Below, one piece after another: positions 45,101-56,532 of a DNA stretch of 64,000 bases. The notes below the pieces were generated by a model. That model did no database searches, was not told the origin of the DNA, and saw nothing but the letters and a program-made list of their open reading frames with translations. The position numbers and the translations under genes were made by a program. Source of the stretch: Amia ocellicauda (Eukaryota; Chordata; Actinopteri; Amiiformes; Amiidae); assembly GCF_036373705.1 (NCBI RefSeq), contig NC_089856.1, positions 26,932,798 through 26,996,797 of the forward strand. Reading direction: 5' to 3'. How positions within the stretch are numbered: the first letter of the stretch is position 1; every line of letters begins with the position of its first letter.

Positions 45101-47481
45101 GACACAATTGTCTGTTCTATTTTTGTGTCTTCTGCCCTATTAGGTAGGTGCAGTGGGTTGATGTGGCCCATGAAATTAAATTAAAGTGGGAGAGTTCCAT
45201 GTTAAACACAGAGCAGGTAAAATAATGTCCTGTATATAAGACAGCCTTGTTCAGTAGGAGTTTTTAATAAGATCCGTGTAAAAAACAAAAAGACATGGTA
45301 TAGACATTAAAATAATTAGTCTGACCAACTACTTAAGCTCTAACAAATTGTAATATGAAGTTACCAGCGTTAGACTTCATATACCCATGCTATCCTGAGG
45401 AATACACAATACCAACCAAAGAAAACATAATTGACATCAACCCTGCTGCCACATAGCTAGTTAATTAACAGACAGACAGGCACCAGGATTGCAACATGAT
45501 GCTCAATAAAACTTTCCCCTCTACCTATATTATCCTTACATAAGACTGCCAAGTGAGAGGGAAAGAGTGCACGAACAGCTTAACTTGAAAAATGTCACAG
45601 AAATTACAACCTACAGCATTCTGGAAGGCACAGTCAAATACCAAAACCTCAGCCTTTCTAAAACTCATGGGATTATCTGTCAGGTAGCCTTAGTGAGAAG
45701 CAATTGCAGAAGGCTCCGACCCATCATCATATTAATGTACCCGGTCTCCCTTTTCAAATGTCTATCAATCCTCTTGCAAAAGATAATCATGTAACAGTTC
45801 ACAAATGATCAGCAGCCAATTAAAGTGAAGGCAGGACACCAGCTGCATTTTGTTCAGTAATCTGTATGTAGCAACAATACCTGGGGCATACAAAATGAAA
45901 CAACCCACAAGTCTCCAATCCTTCGATGTCCTTAGTGGCAAACAAAACTTGACTCCCTTCTTCCTCTGAATGACACATATTCATTGTATGGCAATTAACT
46001 TAACAGATACTGACTTGCTTTATCACATGACAGAATTAAAAAGATGAATCCAATCCAACATGTGCTGCATTTTTAATAAATTCAAGACAATACACAGGTT
46101 CTGAATCCAGTTAGAAAATAGTCTGAATATTCATTATCTATTTATCGAAATTGATTAGATACATCAAATACATTTCCATGTAAATACCTGGTTTACATAT
46201 ATATTTACATGTACACGTTGTTGTTGTTGTTTTAAGATAGACATCATGGCTTATTTAGCCAATATAATTCAATACAGGGGAATAACTCATAGGAAACTCT
46301 CTCTCTCTCTCCCTTACAGACACATATTCCAACTGATTTCACGGGTAGGGGATGTGGATTTAAGTAAAAGACATGAACTGTAACTATTGTCTGCATGCAC
46401 AAGTTAAATATATACCACAGTGTCGACATTCACACAAACATTAAAAAGTGTGGTAAACAGACAACTAGGGAAGATGCAACACATATACAACAAGTGCCAA
46501 AAGGGAGCTTAATCTTCCCAAATTGCGTCCTCATGGGGCATCTGATATTACTGTAGCGATTCCTATAGTTCCCTTAATGCTGAGGAGTCCTGTCAAGCTT
46601 GCAACTGAGATTAAACATTGGGTTTTGCATACAAAATATCGCCGACAGACACTGCGATAATATGCAGGTCTATTATCAAATTTAATGTAACACGGATGCT
46701 ATTGTGTTTTTAGATAATAAAGCTAACGTTAAAACACATGATTAGTAGTTACTGGAAGCATGTCATATTAAAATACATCTACAAGCTGTGTCTATGATTT
46801 ACAGATGTTTGTCTGCACACTGAAAATGACACGTAACTGCTGCTGCTATGCAAATATGTCATTTTCAGCACACTTATCAAAATAGGCTGATTTGTTTATG
46901 TATGTTAAGCGCTTCACTTTCTAATGCTAGAGCTGGTGCAAAAAGGTAAGACTGGGCTTGGCTTTTTCAATAGGTTTAGGCATTTACTTGTATTTTTATT
47001 TCTGAAGCAAAAAGTGCCAACACATCTGGTCAGTAGCAGAGTGGTACCCCCTTTAAATCAATGTGCTGCTCAGATTCACTGGCGACAGGCAACATCAAAC
47101 GCATCCGAGCACAAACAGTGCCCCAGAACCAGGAATCCAGAAAAGTCAGTCCAGCTTAACGTCTACGTTTATTTGTCAGTGCCTTCTGTCTGATCAAACA
47201 CCAAAATGAGTATATTCGTCAATACAGCATTGCCAAATTACTTCCTGCAAAAAAAATTCAGGTCTTTACTGTCCCCGCCTCCAGTCTCTCGTTATAACAC
47301 AGAAATAAATAAATAAACAGTGTTAGTTCCAGTTCTCAAATTGAATTCTTACTAACTCTGTAGCCCATGAGCTCTTCCTGCTATTGATAGTTTGTATTTT
47401 AAATGTATTTCTTGTGGCTTTATGTGGATTATTATCTTTTTTTACCTGAATTCGCTTCTTGTGTCTCCTGCGCTCCGCCAT
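39463..47481 (-). CDS. sec62: SEC62, ER translocon component and ER-phagy receptor (8 exons, 418 aa)
   Basis: SEC62 works with SEC61 and SEC63 in post-translational protein import into the ER, and in mammals also as a receptor for recovery ER-phagy. The eight exons total 1,257 nt and join in frame. Order: a basic N-terminus (MAERRRHKKRIQ), the cytosolic domain conserved with human (KYLRFNCPTKSTNMMGHRVE, residues 27-46), a Lys/Glu-rich linker (about 98-175), two membrane segments (about 194-216 and 224-256), the conserved GGRHHFWFLPNLTADVGFID block, and an acidic cytosolic tail. The LC3-binding motif FEMI is at 374-377 within NDFEMI. Human has 399 residues; the extra length here is mainly a longer Glu tract near the C-terminus. 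The start has a strong Kozak context. The gene is tail-to-tail with the NAD kinase and on the same strand as SAMD7. Confidence 0.97.
40101..40220 (-). CDS. sec62: SEC62 coding exon 7, membrane segments (residues 204-244)
   Basis: Acceptor ttttgtgatag, donor G-gtaagt. Encodes IAVIAATLFPLWPAEMRVGV and YYLSVAAGCFVASILMLAV. Confidence 0.97.
40960..41020 (-). CDS. sec62: SEC62 coding exon 6, start of first membrane segment (residues 184-204)
   Basis: Acceptor ctctctgcag, donor G-gttggt. Encodes VYVWIYDPVHFKTFAMGLIL, near-identical to human. Confidence 0.97.
41524..41619 (-). CDS. sec62: SEC62 coding exon 5 (residues 152-183)
   Basis: Acceptor gcatctctttag, donor GAG-gtcagt. Encodes PGTPKKKKETKKKFKLEPHD, then EQLFLDGSE. 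Confidence 0.96.
42183..42384 (-). CDS. sec62: SEC62 coding exon 4, charged linker (residues 84-151)
   Basis: Acceptor ctcctcccag, donor AAAAGT-gtaaga. Begins LLKKQFFHRALKVMK, then runs into Lys/Glu repeats with SDSGKEEDKKSKKE as in human. A 27-base T run (A on the gene strand) follows about 40 bases into the next intron. Confidence 0.95.
43092..43197 (-). CDS. sec62: SEC62 coding exon 3 (residues 49-84)
   Basis: Acceptor cattcttcag, donor AG-gtact. Encodes KAVDCLLDSKWAKAKKGEEA and ESVVDYCN. Confidence 0.97.
44396..44504 (-). CDS. sec62: SEC62 coding exon 2 (residues 13-49)
   Basis: Acceptor gtttgttacag, donor G-gtata. Encodes EVGEPTKEEKAVAKYLRFNC onward. Confidence 0.97.
44505..47445. other. 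SEC62 intron 1
   Basis: A 2.9-kb AT-rich intron. A short CT run lies at 46298-46312. Several open frames of 60-116 codons here match no family I know. Confidence 0.6.
47446..47481 (-). CDS. sec62: SEC62 coding exon 1 (residues 1-12)
   Basis: ATG at 47479-47481, donor CAG-gtaaa. Encodes MAERRRHKKRIQ, identical to human. Confidence 0.96.
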
Positions 47482-47560
47482 GTTTCGCCAGTTCAGTCTC
47501 CGTGTGACGTGGACAGGAAACGAAACATCGCGAGGCGGAACGAGATGAGAGACGAGCCCT
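47482..47560 (-). promoter_or_regulatory. SEC62 5' UTR and promoter, with a UPR-type element
   Basis: TGACGTGG at 47505-47512 (CCACGTCA on the gene strand) matches the ATF6/XBP1 unfolded-protein-response element core, 23 bases before the ATG. ATCGCGAGG at about 47526-47534 resembles the TCTCGCGAGA core promoter motif. The stretch is CpG-rich compared with its surroundings. TGACGT is also a CRE half-site, so the factor is uncertain. Confidence 0.45.
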
Positions 47561-49754
47561 GTAACAGACCTGGTTTATGTGATACAACCACACACAAGCA
47601 TGTCCCAAACTAATCCCAGGACCCCAAACTGTTTAGCCTTTCTTACGGACGCTTTTGCTGGAGATACGCTGTCTGTGCGGTCGGTGCTGTTTCTAGCATC
47701 TGCACACTTCTGTTTTACAATTCTATTATCTTTTGACTATTTGTTAAGGGCCACTGCTATTCTATATGCCAATGCTATGTTGACGAATATACTCACTGGT
47801 TAGCATTGAGATAATTTACGATCTCATTGCTAACCATCACAAATGCATGGGCATTTATGTGGAATCCCTATTTTGCTTTTGATGTCATTTGATACTAACC
47901 AAAACTTACAATCCAATATGAGGCCTCTGAACGTCATCCGGGTAGTATTGTATTCCACTGTCAGGCTTTTGTTTTTTCTTCTACCCTGGCTTTGATGATT
48001 CATAGCCATAGATTTTATACATACCTTCAAATAGTGAACGAGAAGCTTAAAAATCTGTCTTCATTGTAGTATTTGCTGTTCTATGCAAATATAGCTTTGG
48101 ATAAATGCATCTGTTAAATTACTTAAAAGTCATTTGTTATTTCTTTAAATAAAATCTATTTGTAGTTATTACTTTTGTAGGACTGCAGCTGATTAAAGTA
48201 TTTCACTGCAAATGCAAGAAAACATTTGGCAAAATCTATGTAACATTTCCGATTTGACAATCCTGTAAGTTTTAAGCAACAACCGTGAGACAACCGATGG
48301 GTATAATAGCTGTTTTGAGCCACCTTAAATGTGCAATCCAATAACTTTGTCCCTTAAATGTGCCAGTATTATAATATGATGATGAAAGGTCACTGACCAA
48401 CACACTTTCACACTAGTTTATAATGAAGCATTATTTTTACTTAACTGAGTGTGCTTGCGGTTTACGTTCAGACACTGCTCTGGGACTACTCTTGTCTTAG
48501 CTCTCCAGAAATAATAACACTACGAATTATCTATTTTCAACGTTTAAAACAATCTGTCAATGCATGATAAATTGAAAGGAGCAAAGAGAATACCCCCAGA
48601 TTCATAATGCTATTTGTGTTATGATCACAAGAATAGTCAAGAATAACAAGAACAGCATGCTGGAAAGGAAAAAATGGAAAAGTCCATAAAATTGAATGTA
48701 TTTATTGTAACAAACATTAGCAAAACCATATATTACAAAAATACAATACTTTCATTTGGGTATTTGAACAGTTCCTATACAATACAAACATTTTTGTTTT
48801 CTCTCAAGAATACATACAACCAGCAACTTTCATTTAATAATGGAGATGTATAAATATTAAGTAATGCACCACGAACAAAAACAACAATGAAAATAGTGAT
48901 GGCTCCAGTTTTCTCTTAAATAACTGTTTTCCATGAAATAGTCCTTCACCTTCAAGGCTAATTGAGGACATTTGTTCCAGTGCATACATAGATTCAGATA
49001 TGGAACTGTCTCTTTACTTGTGAACAGGTTGGTTTCTTTAACACAAGCTAACATGCTGTCCAAGAAAAAGGAATCTTGTTATGTATTGTAATCTCCTAAA
49101 GGCAAGGGTGAAAATACCCCCAGTTAAGGCTGGGAGAGCAGAGATCCTCTTTGGTCAGAAAAACAAAAAAAAGACAGTCCGATTTTTAAGTGGATTCTAG
49201 ACACTTGCTAGTTACAAATACAAGTTCAGCTTGGAAATCTTCTTGGCCCAATGATTCCAGAATGCTTTGACAAAGAATGTGTTTTTAAAATTGCCTCTAT
49301 AATTACTATGCGGCATGAAACACTTGTAAGATTTATAGTATTGCTTATTTAGAAGCAATTGCTTCTCACTTATTTAGTATTTTATTTTTTAATTAAAAAA
49401 GATTACTATCCCTCCTACCAATCAGAGCAAACATCAGTATTTAATTCATGTAGGTAAGTGGGTTAAATATATATAGAGAATTAAAAATATATATATATAT
49501 ATATATATTATAGTGTTATGATGTTGTCTGGTAATGTAGCAACAATATCAGTTTAGCAAGCCTTCAGTGTTCACATTCCTTTCACATTTGAATTCATAGG
49601 GGCTTAGTTAAAAACCTGACCTGTTTCACAGCATCCTGGAATGATGGTGTTGGAAATCAAGACCCATCAGACAACTCAAACAACTGAAGTTGAAGGGCAT
49701 TCAAAATGAAAATGGAGAGTGAATAATTCATTTAGGGCACATATGTCCCTGATG
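47561..49754. other. SEC62-SAMD7 intergenic region and SAMD7 3' UTR
   Basis: The lower part is SEC62 upstream sequence. TTTATT at 48701-48706 (AATAAA on the minus strand) is a plausible SAMD7 polyadenylation signal, about 1 kb past its stop; another is at 49381-49386. A TA run lies at 49478-49509. No gene recognised. Confidence 0.45.
48080..48125 (+). repeat. L2/SINE tail scrap
   Basis: GCTTTGGATAAATGCATCTG then TTAAAT, the degraded tail motif of L2-related repeats. Confidence 0.5.
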
Positions 49755-49994
49755 TCAGGCTGTTGTTTCAGTGAGCGTAGGCGGGTTTTCAAGGCTTGCG
49801 TTGTGTTCGGGAGGTTTGGTGCTCTCCGTTTCCCGGGCACAGGGACTGCCTAGCAGATCCACGTTGTTGCAGTTGAGCGGGGAGTTGATGTCAGATGACT
49901 GGTCTCCGCAGGCTTTCTCTGGGGTGGCCTGCAGGGAAGTGGCAGCGAGAGGCAGGTTCATCATGTAGAACACACTGCCCAGCCTCCGCGACAC
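49755..49994 (-). CDS. samd7: SAMD7 coding exon 8 and stop (residues 452-530)
   Basis: Acceptor ccttgattcag, stop TGA at 49755-49757. Begins VSRRLGSVFYMMNLPL, the last SAM helix, then a variable tail. Confidence 0.94.
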   Translation of the reverse strand: MSRRLGSVFYMMNLPLAATSLQATPEKACGDQSSDINSPLNCNNVDLLGSPCARETESTKPPEHNASLENPPTLTETTA

Positions 49995-52504
49995 CTGAAT
50001 CAAGGCAAACCAGGGGATTTTAATGCATTTTACAGAGAAACAGTTAAAAACAAAAGCAGTTAACCGGCTGGCTTTGGTAAGTATCAGCTGAGGGAGCTCT
50101 GCTGAAAGGATTCCCCTTTGGAGTTTGCACGTGCGCAGTTCGCACTCCGCTGTAGCCTACATGGCAGTGTCTGGAATAAAATAATGTAAAACAATAGGGA
50201 CAGTTCTGGGTTGGTGAAATATACTTTTTATGACTATAAGCTGATGGATCTTTCGGAAAAAATAGGGTGATGGGGCAATATAACATGCATAAAATGTTAT
50301 TTTTTAATGATTTTTGTGACTTTTCTGATATTCTCCATTGACTTCCAGCAAAGCAACTCCAGAGTTAGCACCCCCATGACAATCTCTGATTTCTGGTAGA
50401 TAGTGAATACTGCCCCCCTGTACTGTATGATAAATACAGTAATCGTGGAAGGAGAGAGGAGCAAAGACTAATGTCTCCAATAGATTGAATTCTGTGTCCC
50501 AGTGAGCCTGTTCCAGGGATGTTAACTCTCCTGGATTTTGTGTGGAGACATGGCTTGTGAGAGAAGCCTAACCTTTTGGAGAAGTGGGTTTGTGGTTCAG
50601 GAGCTTGGAGGTATAGTGATTTAAGGAGGGATCCAACCATACACACTGCACAAGCAAAAGCACATACCTGAGATCGGATTTTCAAAGCCGGCCCTAGTTT
50701 CAAACCCAAAGTGTCCAGAAGATGATCCTCTGTCAGGAGGGGTAAGGTCTCCCCATCGATGACATGATCTTTGAAAGTCTGTGGAGGTTTAAAGGCATTA
50801 TCAACCTCAGGTGACTACAAGTGTGTCAGTGTGAAAATGAACCAACAACTACACAAAGTTACAATGTACATTAAAAAAAACTGAGAAAGTATGAAATACC
50901 AACCTGAGCATATTCTGAACAACCTGGGATGTTGTTGATGAAGTTGTAGACATCTTCCACTGTCCACTTCCGTATGTCTTCAACAGAGGACATCTCTTCC
51001 CCATTGAGGAAAACACTGTGAGACCCTAAGACAAACACACAAAAATAAATATTTAATATTTATAAGATAGGCAGGGGCATTTACAACATTCTGTGATCAT
51101 TTCCTGAATTACTTCCTGATTGAATTATGCTGTAAATGTTATCTACCATATTGAATAACATTTGTTTTGTTGTGGATACAATAGTTTGACCATTTAAATA
51201 TAAATGCAATACTTCACATTTGTCAGTAGTAATCGTACTATTAATAATAAAAGAGAAGGGAGTTTCAAAGAAAGAAATAGATAATGTTAAAGTGGGGGGT
51301 TTAAATTGTCACCAAATCTTATCCAAATCAAATCGTAGCAATTGTAATTTGTGTCTTGTGGAATTGAACTCACCAGGAGGTAACAGTCCATTTCCAGGGA
51401 TAGGAAACCCATAAGGTAAGTTTGACAGGGGGTTGGCTGAAGGGTAGTATTTGTCATGGAAGGTGGAGCAGGGGTTTGGGAGGTCTTTGTCACTGGTGCT
51501 GCAGGTGGTGTTGCAGTTGGGTGTCTCTGTACAGCTCTCATGATTACTGCAGCTCTTCCTCAGCCCGGGCTCACACTCCTTATAGTTTTTCACACTTCCT
51601 GAAGACAGCTCAACGTCCATTTTAACTTGATCCGGTTTGCTTGTGGTCTCGTTCCCTGACTCCACTTTGCCCTCTGCCTCCTTCTCTTCCCCTGAAGCTC
51701 CTGGACTCTGCTCCACGTTCTTGTCTTCTGATTGGCCTTTGGGGCCCAGGGCGTTCCCATCCACACTCTTGTGATTGGTTGCCCTCCTCCCAGGTCTCCG
51801 TGCCCTTTCTCTGTGCAGCGTGCTGATTGGAGGGTAGGGGCTGGTGGACATGAGCACAGCATTGCCCTGCAGGTCCTCCAGGGTGGAGCGGTGCACAAAC
51901 ACATCACTTGGAAGGTGGCCCTCAGGGAGTCTTTGCCTGCCACGGAACGCCATGGCATTGGCGGGGATGCCGGGGTACATCATGGGCGCCTCCATTCCCA
52001 TCAGGCCTTTCTGGTGGGCATTCTCCAGCTCCTTCTGGTGCAGGATGGCATTCATTTCCATCCTGGGAAAAAAGGGAGGAGAAAACAAAGACACAGGCAT
52101 GGTTACATCTGGTAAAAGTCCATCTCATTTGCTAGGGTAAAGATCTTGCATTTTTCATTACTGCCATTCCTTCATGTATTGAAGAATGTATTAATCCCAC
52201 CAGTAAGACATACAAGTAATTATTTGTATTAAATCTATTTAACATTGGCAAATAGGTTTTCCATTCCACCTTCCCAATTCTGAACTGTCAATTATTGGCT
52301 CACTTACGCTGTAAATACTTATTTCCCTCATTAACATGCAAATCAATTTATAACTTTTTTGAAATGCATTTTTCTGGATTTTTTTGTTGTTATTCTGTCT
52401 CTCACTGTTAAAATACACCTACCATTAAAATTATAGACTGATCATTTCTTTGTCAGTGGGCAAACGTACAAAATCAGCAGGGGATCAAATACTTTTTTCC
52501 GCCA

Positions 52505-52542
<38 letters not shown>

Positions 52543-55090
52543 TGAACAAGAGCTGCTACCTGGCCAGATTCTGCTTATGGATCATCTCCTGTCGCCTAGC
52601 TACAGATTCCATGGGCTCAGAGGGCAGGAATCCATATCCTGTGGATGGACAAACAGACAGTAAGACCCCAGGACACTGAACACAAGGAAGACAATCTTCT
52701 ACTGCCAATGTGAATAGAAACTTAAACTTCTTTGTTTCTGTTAAGCTTATTTATTTTGTATGTATTTATTTAAGCTTACCTGCTCCAGGAAAGCCTCTCC
52801 CTGGCAGGACATTGGAGTGTGGAGGGATGGGGGGGCCCAGGTGGGAGCCCATGTGTATCTGCCTGGCTTCAGAGGGCACCATTTCAGTTGGAGGCACAAG
52901 CTCCCTAAATGCCAGAAAAAAAGTGAATCAGTTTTCATGACTTTCAGTTCAGTTTTAATGACTTGAATTGAGTAACACTCTTTCCAGTATGTGTCAAGTA
53001 AAGAGTAGAGAGAACATACAAATAATATACTCAGAATAATTAAATAACCAGACTTAGAAGGCTGCCGATGTAAAAATTCAACAGATTTAATAATTCACAG
53101 GAGCTTGACTATAGGCTGCTGTTGTAACAAATCAAGGGACACATGAGCTAGAATGGGTAAACTTTTTTTTAGATAATGCACATAATTCATGAACTTATAA
53201 TAACTAGGGATTAACACAAAATATACATGTGCATAATCATCCTTTCATTAACAACATGCAATTAATCATCAGTAGAGGCCATTGACAACAACCAAAAAAC
53301 TATTTATTATAATAAGTTAATTAATTCCAGGATAGGAAGCAAGAATTTGTAAAACGCAAGTTATGTACCCTTATGAAACAATGCCATCAGTGATAAGAAT
53401 TTTTACATAACATTACACAAAAACAACACAATTGTTTTTAATAGTTTAGTTATTAAAGTGAACCATCAGTTGTAGAGTGCTAGAGAGGTGTTGCTTTATG
53501 AGGTACAAAGTGCTAGCAGTGTACCGTGTGAGCTTCCTGCCACAGTTCTGCAGAAATACACGCTCTTGTTCTTGATTTGAACACCTGATATTTCCTCCAG
53601 GGCTTATGCTCGAATCAGACAGCCCGAATCGGGTGGAATCTGACAGGGTTTGTCACGCCTGGCTGAGGTGAGACCACTGAGTAGGGCCTAGGCGCAAAGT
53701 CTTGCAGGAACCGTGCCTGGGACGCCCATAAAAACTGACACCAGTACAATACCCTGAGAGAGGTGTGAAAGAACTCTGTAAATGATATCTGTAACCCCAT
53801 TTTATAGTCATTAACAGATACTCATGATTGTAGATGTTGTCGGTCAGAGGTAAGGAGGGGGCTTTGCTAAGAAGACTCAGTGAAATGAATAGACTCTAGT
53901 TACCTCTCCATGAACCGGGGCTCAAACTGAGTAGGAATGCCTTGTAGCCTATGCTGACTGGGAGCTAGAAGCTGAGGGTTCATGGCCATCTGGCTCCGCA
54001 TTATCAGCTCCTGTCTCTGTCTCAATTCTGTCAAAACAACCAGAAACACACTCGATCATTCCTCAAGCCAAACCTCCATCTGTGTTTAACCTGTTCTCCT
54101 CTGGAATAGGAAGAATTATATTACAATGAACATAGAGAGAAAACTCTTGGGTTACATTTCAAATAGTTATTTAAATGTAATAATTACATAGCTAGTATCC
54201 ATAATGAATTATAATTATATTGTTCTTAGCAACCAACTTACAATTGTTACAGCATATCATATTAATTTTACATAGCCATTTATACAGCTGGGTTTTTACT
54301 AGGTAAAGTACCTTGCTCAGCAGGGGTCCCAACAACCTTCTGCTCAGGAGATCAAAGGCCTACCCACTACTGCTGTTGATAGCTTTGTATGGGTTTCTCT
54401 ACAACATAACATTAGTTTATTTTGGAGGAACAGTTTTTACAGCAGCTCCATATGGACAAAAACCAACTGGAGCTACTGAACCAACTAGGTATGAAACAGA
54501 CTGGAAACTACGAAGCTCATGTTTAAACCAAAAAGAGAGAGCGAGACTGGAACTGCTATTAATTAGTTCAATGTTTCAAAAATTTATAAAAATCAAACTC
54601 CCTAACCAAGTGAATTTGGAAGCAATCTGTATATCTTTAGTTAAGATTAAAAAAAAAAAAAAATGAATCCAAGTATGTGGAGCTGAGTGAGAAGTTTGAA
54701 AGTTTGTCATGTGAATTCCCAAATTTAATATACATTTATCACATTTTATAAATGTGCTTGCAAGTTTTGCCCAATCAGGTACACAGTCTCTCACACTTAC
54801 CAATATAATGAGCATACAATGAGATTGCTCTTTATGCTCCTGTGTTGCAATCTACCCTAATTTAGTGGGCACGTACATGCCTACCTGCGTGGCAAAATAT
54901 GTGATTTCTAGTGCACTAACTTGCATATTAATATGTCTCAGATATGCTGTGGAAACCTAGACACAGATGCCATTGCCTGACTCTTACCCCCTGCTGCCAT
55001 GCCATTAACCAGGCGATACCAGTGCTTCTCATCCAGAGCTCCCTGCTCTCCCAATGCTGACATCTTTCTCAGCTGCTCTCGCGGTGTCAT
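49755..55090 (-). CDS. samd7: SAMD7, photoreceptor SAM-domain Polycomb-associated repressor (8 coding exons, 530 aa)
   Basis: SAMD7 is a nuclear transcriptional repressor of photoreceptors. In mouse it is under CRX control and joins Polycomb PRC1 through its SAM domain to silence non-rod genes. Eight coding exons total 1,593 nt and join in frame. The SAM domain is at about residues 389-456 (DIRKWTVEDVYNFINNIPGC, then LGLKLGPALKI), split over the last three exons. Upstream matches to human include RQ near residue 90, VARRQEMIHK at about 131-140 and FVHRSTLEDLQGN in exon 5. The ATG at 55088-55090 (MTPREQLRKM) precedes the residue matching the human start (MAMNP here, MAVNP in human) by about 48 codons. 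The frame is also open upstream through the exon start at 55126, so a still longer N-terminus is possible. Confidence 0.95.
50668..50778 (-). CDS. samd7: SAMD7 coding exon 7, second half of SAM domain (residues 415-451)
   Basis: Acceptor acctccacag, donor CAG-gtatgt. Encodes TFKDHVIDGETLPLLTEDHL and LGLKLGPALKIRSQ. Confidence 0.97.
50904..51025 (-). CDS. samd7: SAMD7 coding exon 6, first half of SAM domain (residues 374-414)
   Basis: Acceptor gtttgtcttag, donor CAG-gttggt. Encodes SVEDIRKWTVEDVYNFINNI and PGCSEYAQ. Confidence 0.96.
51374..52062 (-). CDS. samd7: SAMD7 coding exon 5, low-complexity middle (residues 144-374)
   Basis: Acceptor ccttttttcccag, donor G-gtgagt. Starts MEMNAILHQKELENAHQKGL and holds VFVHRSTLEDLQGN. 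The rest is charged and Ser/Pro-rich, poorly conserved, with a Cys-rich stretch (CTETPNCNTTC) and ends LSNLPYGFPIPGNGLLPP. Confidence 0.95.
52300..52507. mobile_element. Terminal fragment of a Tc1-like element in SAMD7 intron 4
   Basis: GGATCAAATACTTTTTTCCG before CACTGTA is a known type of fish Tc1 terminus, preceded by CTGTCTCTCACTGTTAAAAT. Only one end is present. A (TA)n run at 52508-52540 follows. Confidence 0.6.
52560..52638 (-). CDS. samd7: SAMD7 coding exon 4 (residues 118-144)
   Basis: Acceptor ccatccacag, donor AG-gtagca. Encodes YGFLPSEPMESVARRQEMIH, matching human GWGILPPESIKAVARRNEMI. Confidence 0.94.
52780..52904 (-). CDS. samd7: SAMD7 coding exon 3 (residues 76-118)
   Basis: Acceptor ctggcatttag, donor G-gtaagc. 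Encodes ELVPPTEMVPSEARQIHMGS, then a Pro/Gly-rich stretch ending GRGFPGA. Confidence 0.93.
52905..53903. other. SAMD7 intron 2
   Basis: AT-rich, nothing recognised. A GC-richer patch at 53590-53760 shows no protein similarity I know. The smaller introns 49995-50667, 51026-51373 and 52063-52299 also hold nothing notable. Confidence 0.5.
53904..54027 (-). CDS. samd7: SAMD7 coding exon 2 (residues 35-76)
   Basis: Acceptor gttttgacag, donor AG-gtaact. Encodes LRQRQELIMRSQMAMNPQLL and PTQFEPRFMER. Confidence 0.93.
54222..54375 (-). repeat. SINE fragment, reverse orientation, in SAMD7 intron 1
   Basis: CTTACAATTGTTACAGCATA, then ATTTATACAGCTG and GTAAAGTACCTTGCTCA, are the complement of the SINE at 59065-59296 in the right order. 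The head is degraded. The rest of the intron, 54376-54987, ends in an A run and holds nothing else recognised. Confidence 0.7.
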
Positions 55091-55126
55091 GACACTCAGG
55101 GTTCGTCCCGGCACACTGCAACGTCT
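54988..55126 (-). CDS. samd7: SAMD7 exon with the likely start (residues 1-34 from 55090)
   Basis: Acceptor gatttttgcag at 55127, donor G-gtaaga. From the ATG at 55090 it encodes MTPREQLRKMSALGEQGALD and KHWYRLVNGMAAG. The 36 bases at 55091-55126 are in frame without a stop and may be 5' UTR or coding. Confidence 0.85.
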
Positions 55127-56532
55127 CTGCAAAAATCATCACAACAATTTAATTGACTGCCACCTCTGCAATCCTCAGACCTGCACAGCCACAGGCCCTT
55201 CTGATAATCCTGCCAGCTGAGCTCTAAATGACTGGAAGCCCAGCAGGAGCAGGCTTCATCGTCATATTAACTCCAGTGTATTACTCCAGTAGTGTTTGTT
55301 TGCTTTTATTCTCCCATAAAGAGCATACAATTGTATAAAAGGTTTGTAAATCAGCATCTAAAAGACACATATTTATTAATATATTCATGTAATTAAATAA
55401 AATATTGCAAATTGTATACTTCAATATGACTCTGGGGGAACATATATTTATAGCTACAGCAGTTCTTGTGTGTAAGACATTATGTACAATATATTAGCAT
55501 GCAGCATGAAAAAATGCTTAATTGTATATCATAGTCTGTCAGATTACAAGAATTACTGCACAGTGGTTAAAGATGTAAGGCATTTCTTCAGAGGCCTTCA
55601 AAATAAACTAAAATCTAAAAATTGCTGTTCTATTATGTTGTAATTTGTAACCTCATATTTTTAGAAGATAATCCTTCCACATGACAGGCATTTGCTTTTT
55701 TTTTTTTTTGCAAATCCATTATCCTCATGCCAAATCTTTCCTGAACCCAAATGTAATCCTATTCAATATATGTATTCTTCTCCGTGGACCCCCATGACAC
55801 CTCTGACTCTTTAAATAATACAGGAATGGAAGTAAGAGAACCAATTGCTCTCTGGCTAGGATATTGTGAGATTGTATTGAGTATTTTATTTATTAAAATA
55901 ATAACAACAAAAACATAACTTTATCAAATAAAAACAATCAGGGTAAGCCCACCACCTGACAGTTTTACAAAACACACTTAAAATGCCTTAAACTGACACC
56001 CTACATACATGCATACGAAACTCCTTCAGATACAAACCCACATTAGTTTTGGTTTAATTAAGTGCACAGTGCAACATAGGGAAAATATTTCTCACAGCAA
56101 GAATAACCCTCCTGCCTACCAGTTTGTCTATAACAAATGACATTTAGGTCCCATACCAAATTATGTATGTGAAAGTCCTGGCAAGGTCTCTAATAAGGCA
56201 GTCATATCCCTGTATTTAAAATAATGCCCATACATGTTTTTATATTTTTAAAAGCTATCAGATTTGATTATATCTGCACCTTCTTGCACAAACACCTAAA
56301 CCAGCAACTTAATACAGACAGCAACAGACATTAAGTTAAAAGGATTATGGGGTTTGGATGAAAGTCAAATGAAATAATAAATCCAGTCTACTGCTCTTTG
56401 AAAAATTATGTTAAACTTAAAAGATTTTATTATATTTTCAATATAGATTTAGTGCTGGTGCAAAAGACGTTTTAGTTTTAACTATTAACTTTTTTTGTGG
56501 TTTCTCTCTCTTTGAATATGTCTATCACATAC
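55127..56532. other. SAMD7 5' intron
   Basis: AT-rich; a T run lies at about 55697-55709. Nothing else recognised. Confidence 0.5.

Noticed and set aside
51422-52140. Several plus-strand frames of 60-127 codons
   Set aside because: They lie opposite SAMD7 exon 5, which has homology, splice sites and phase in its favour.
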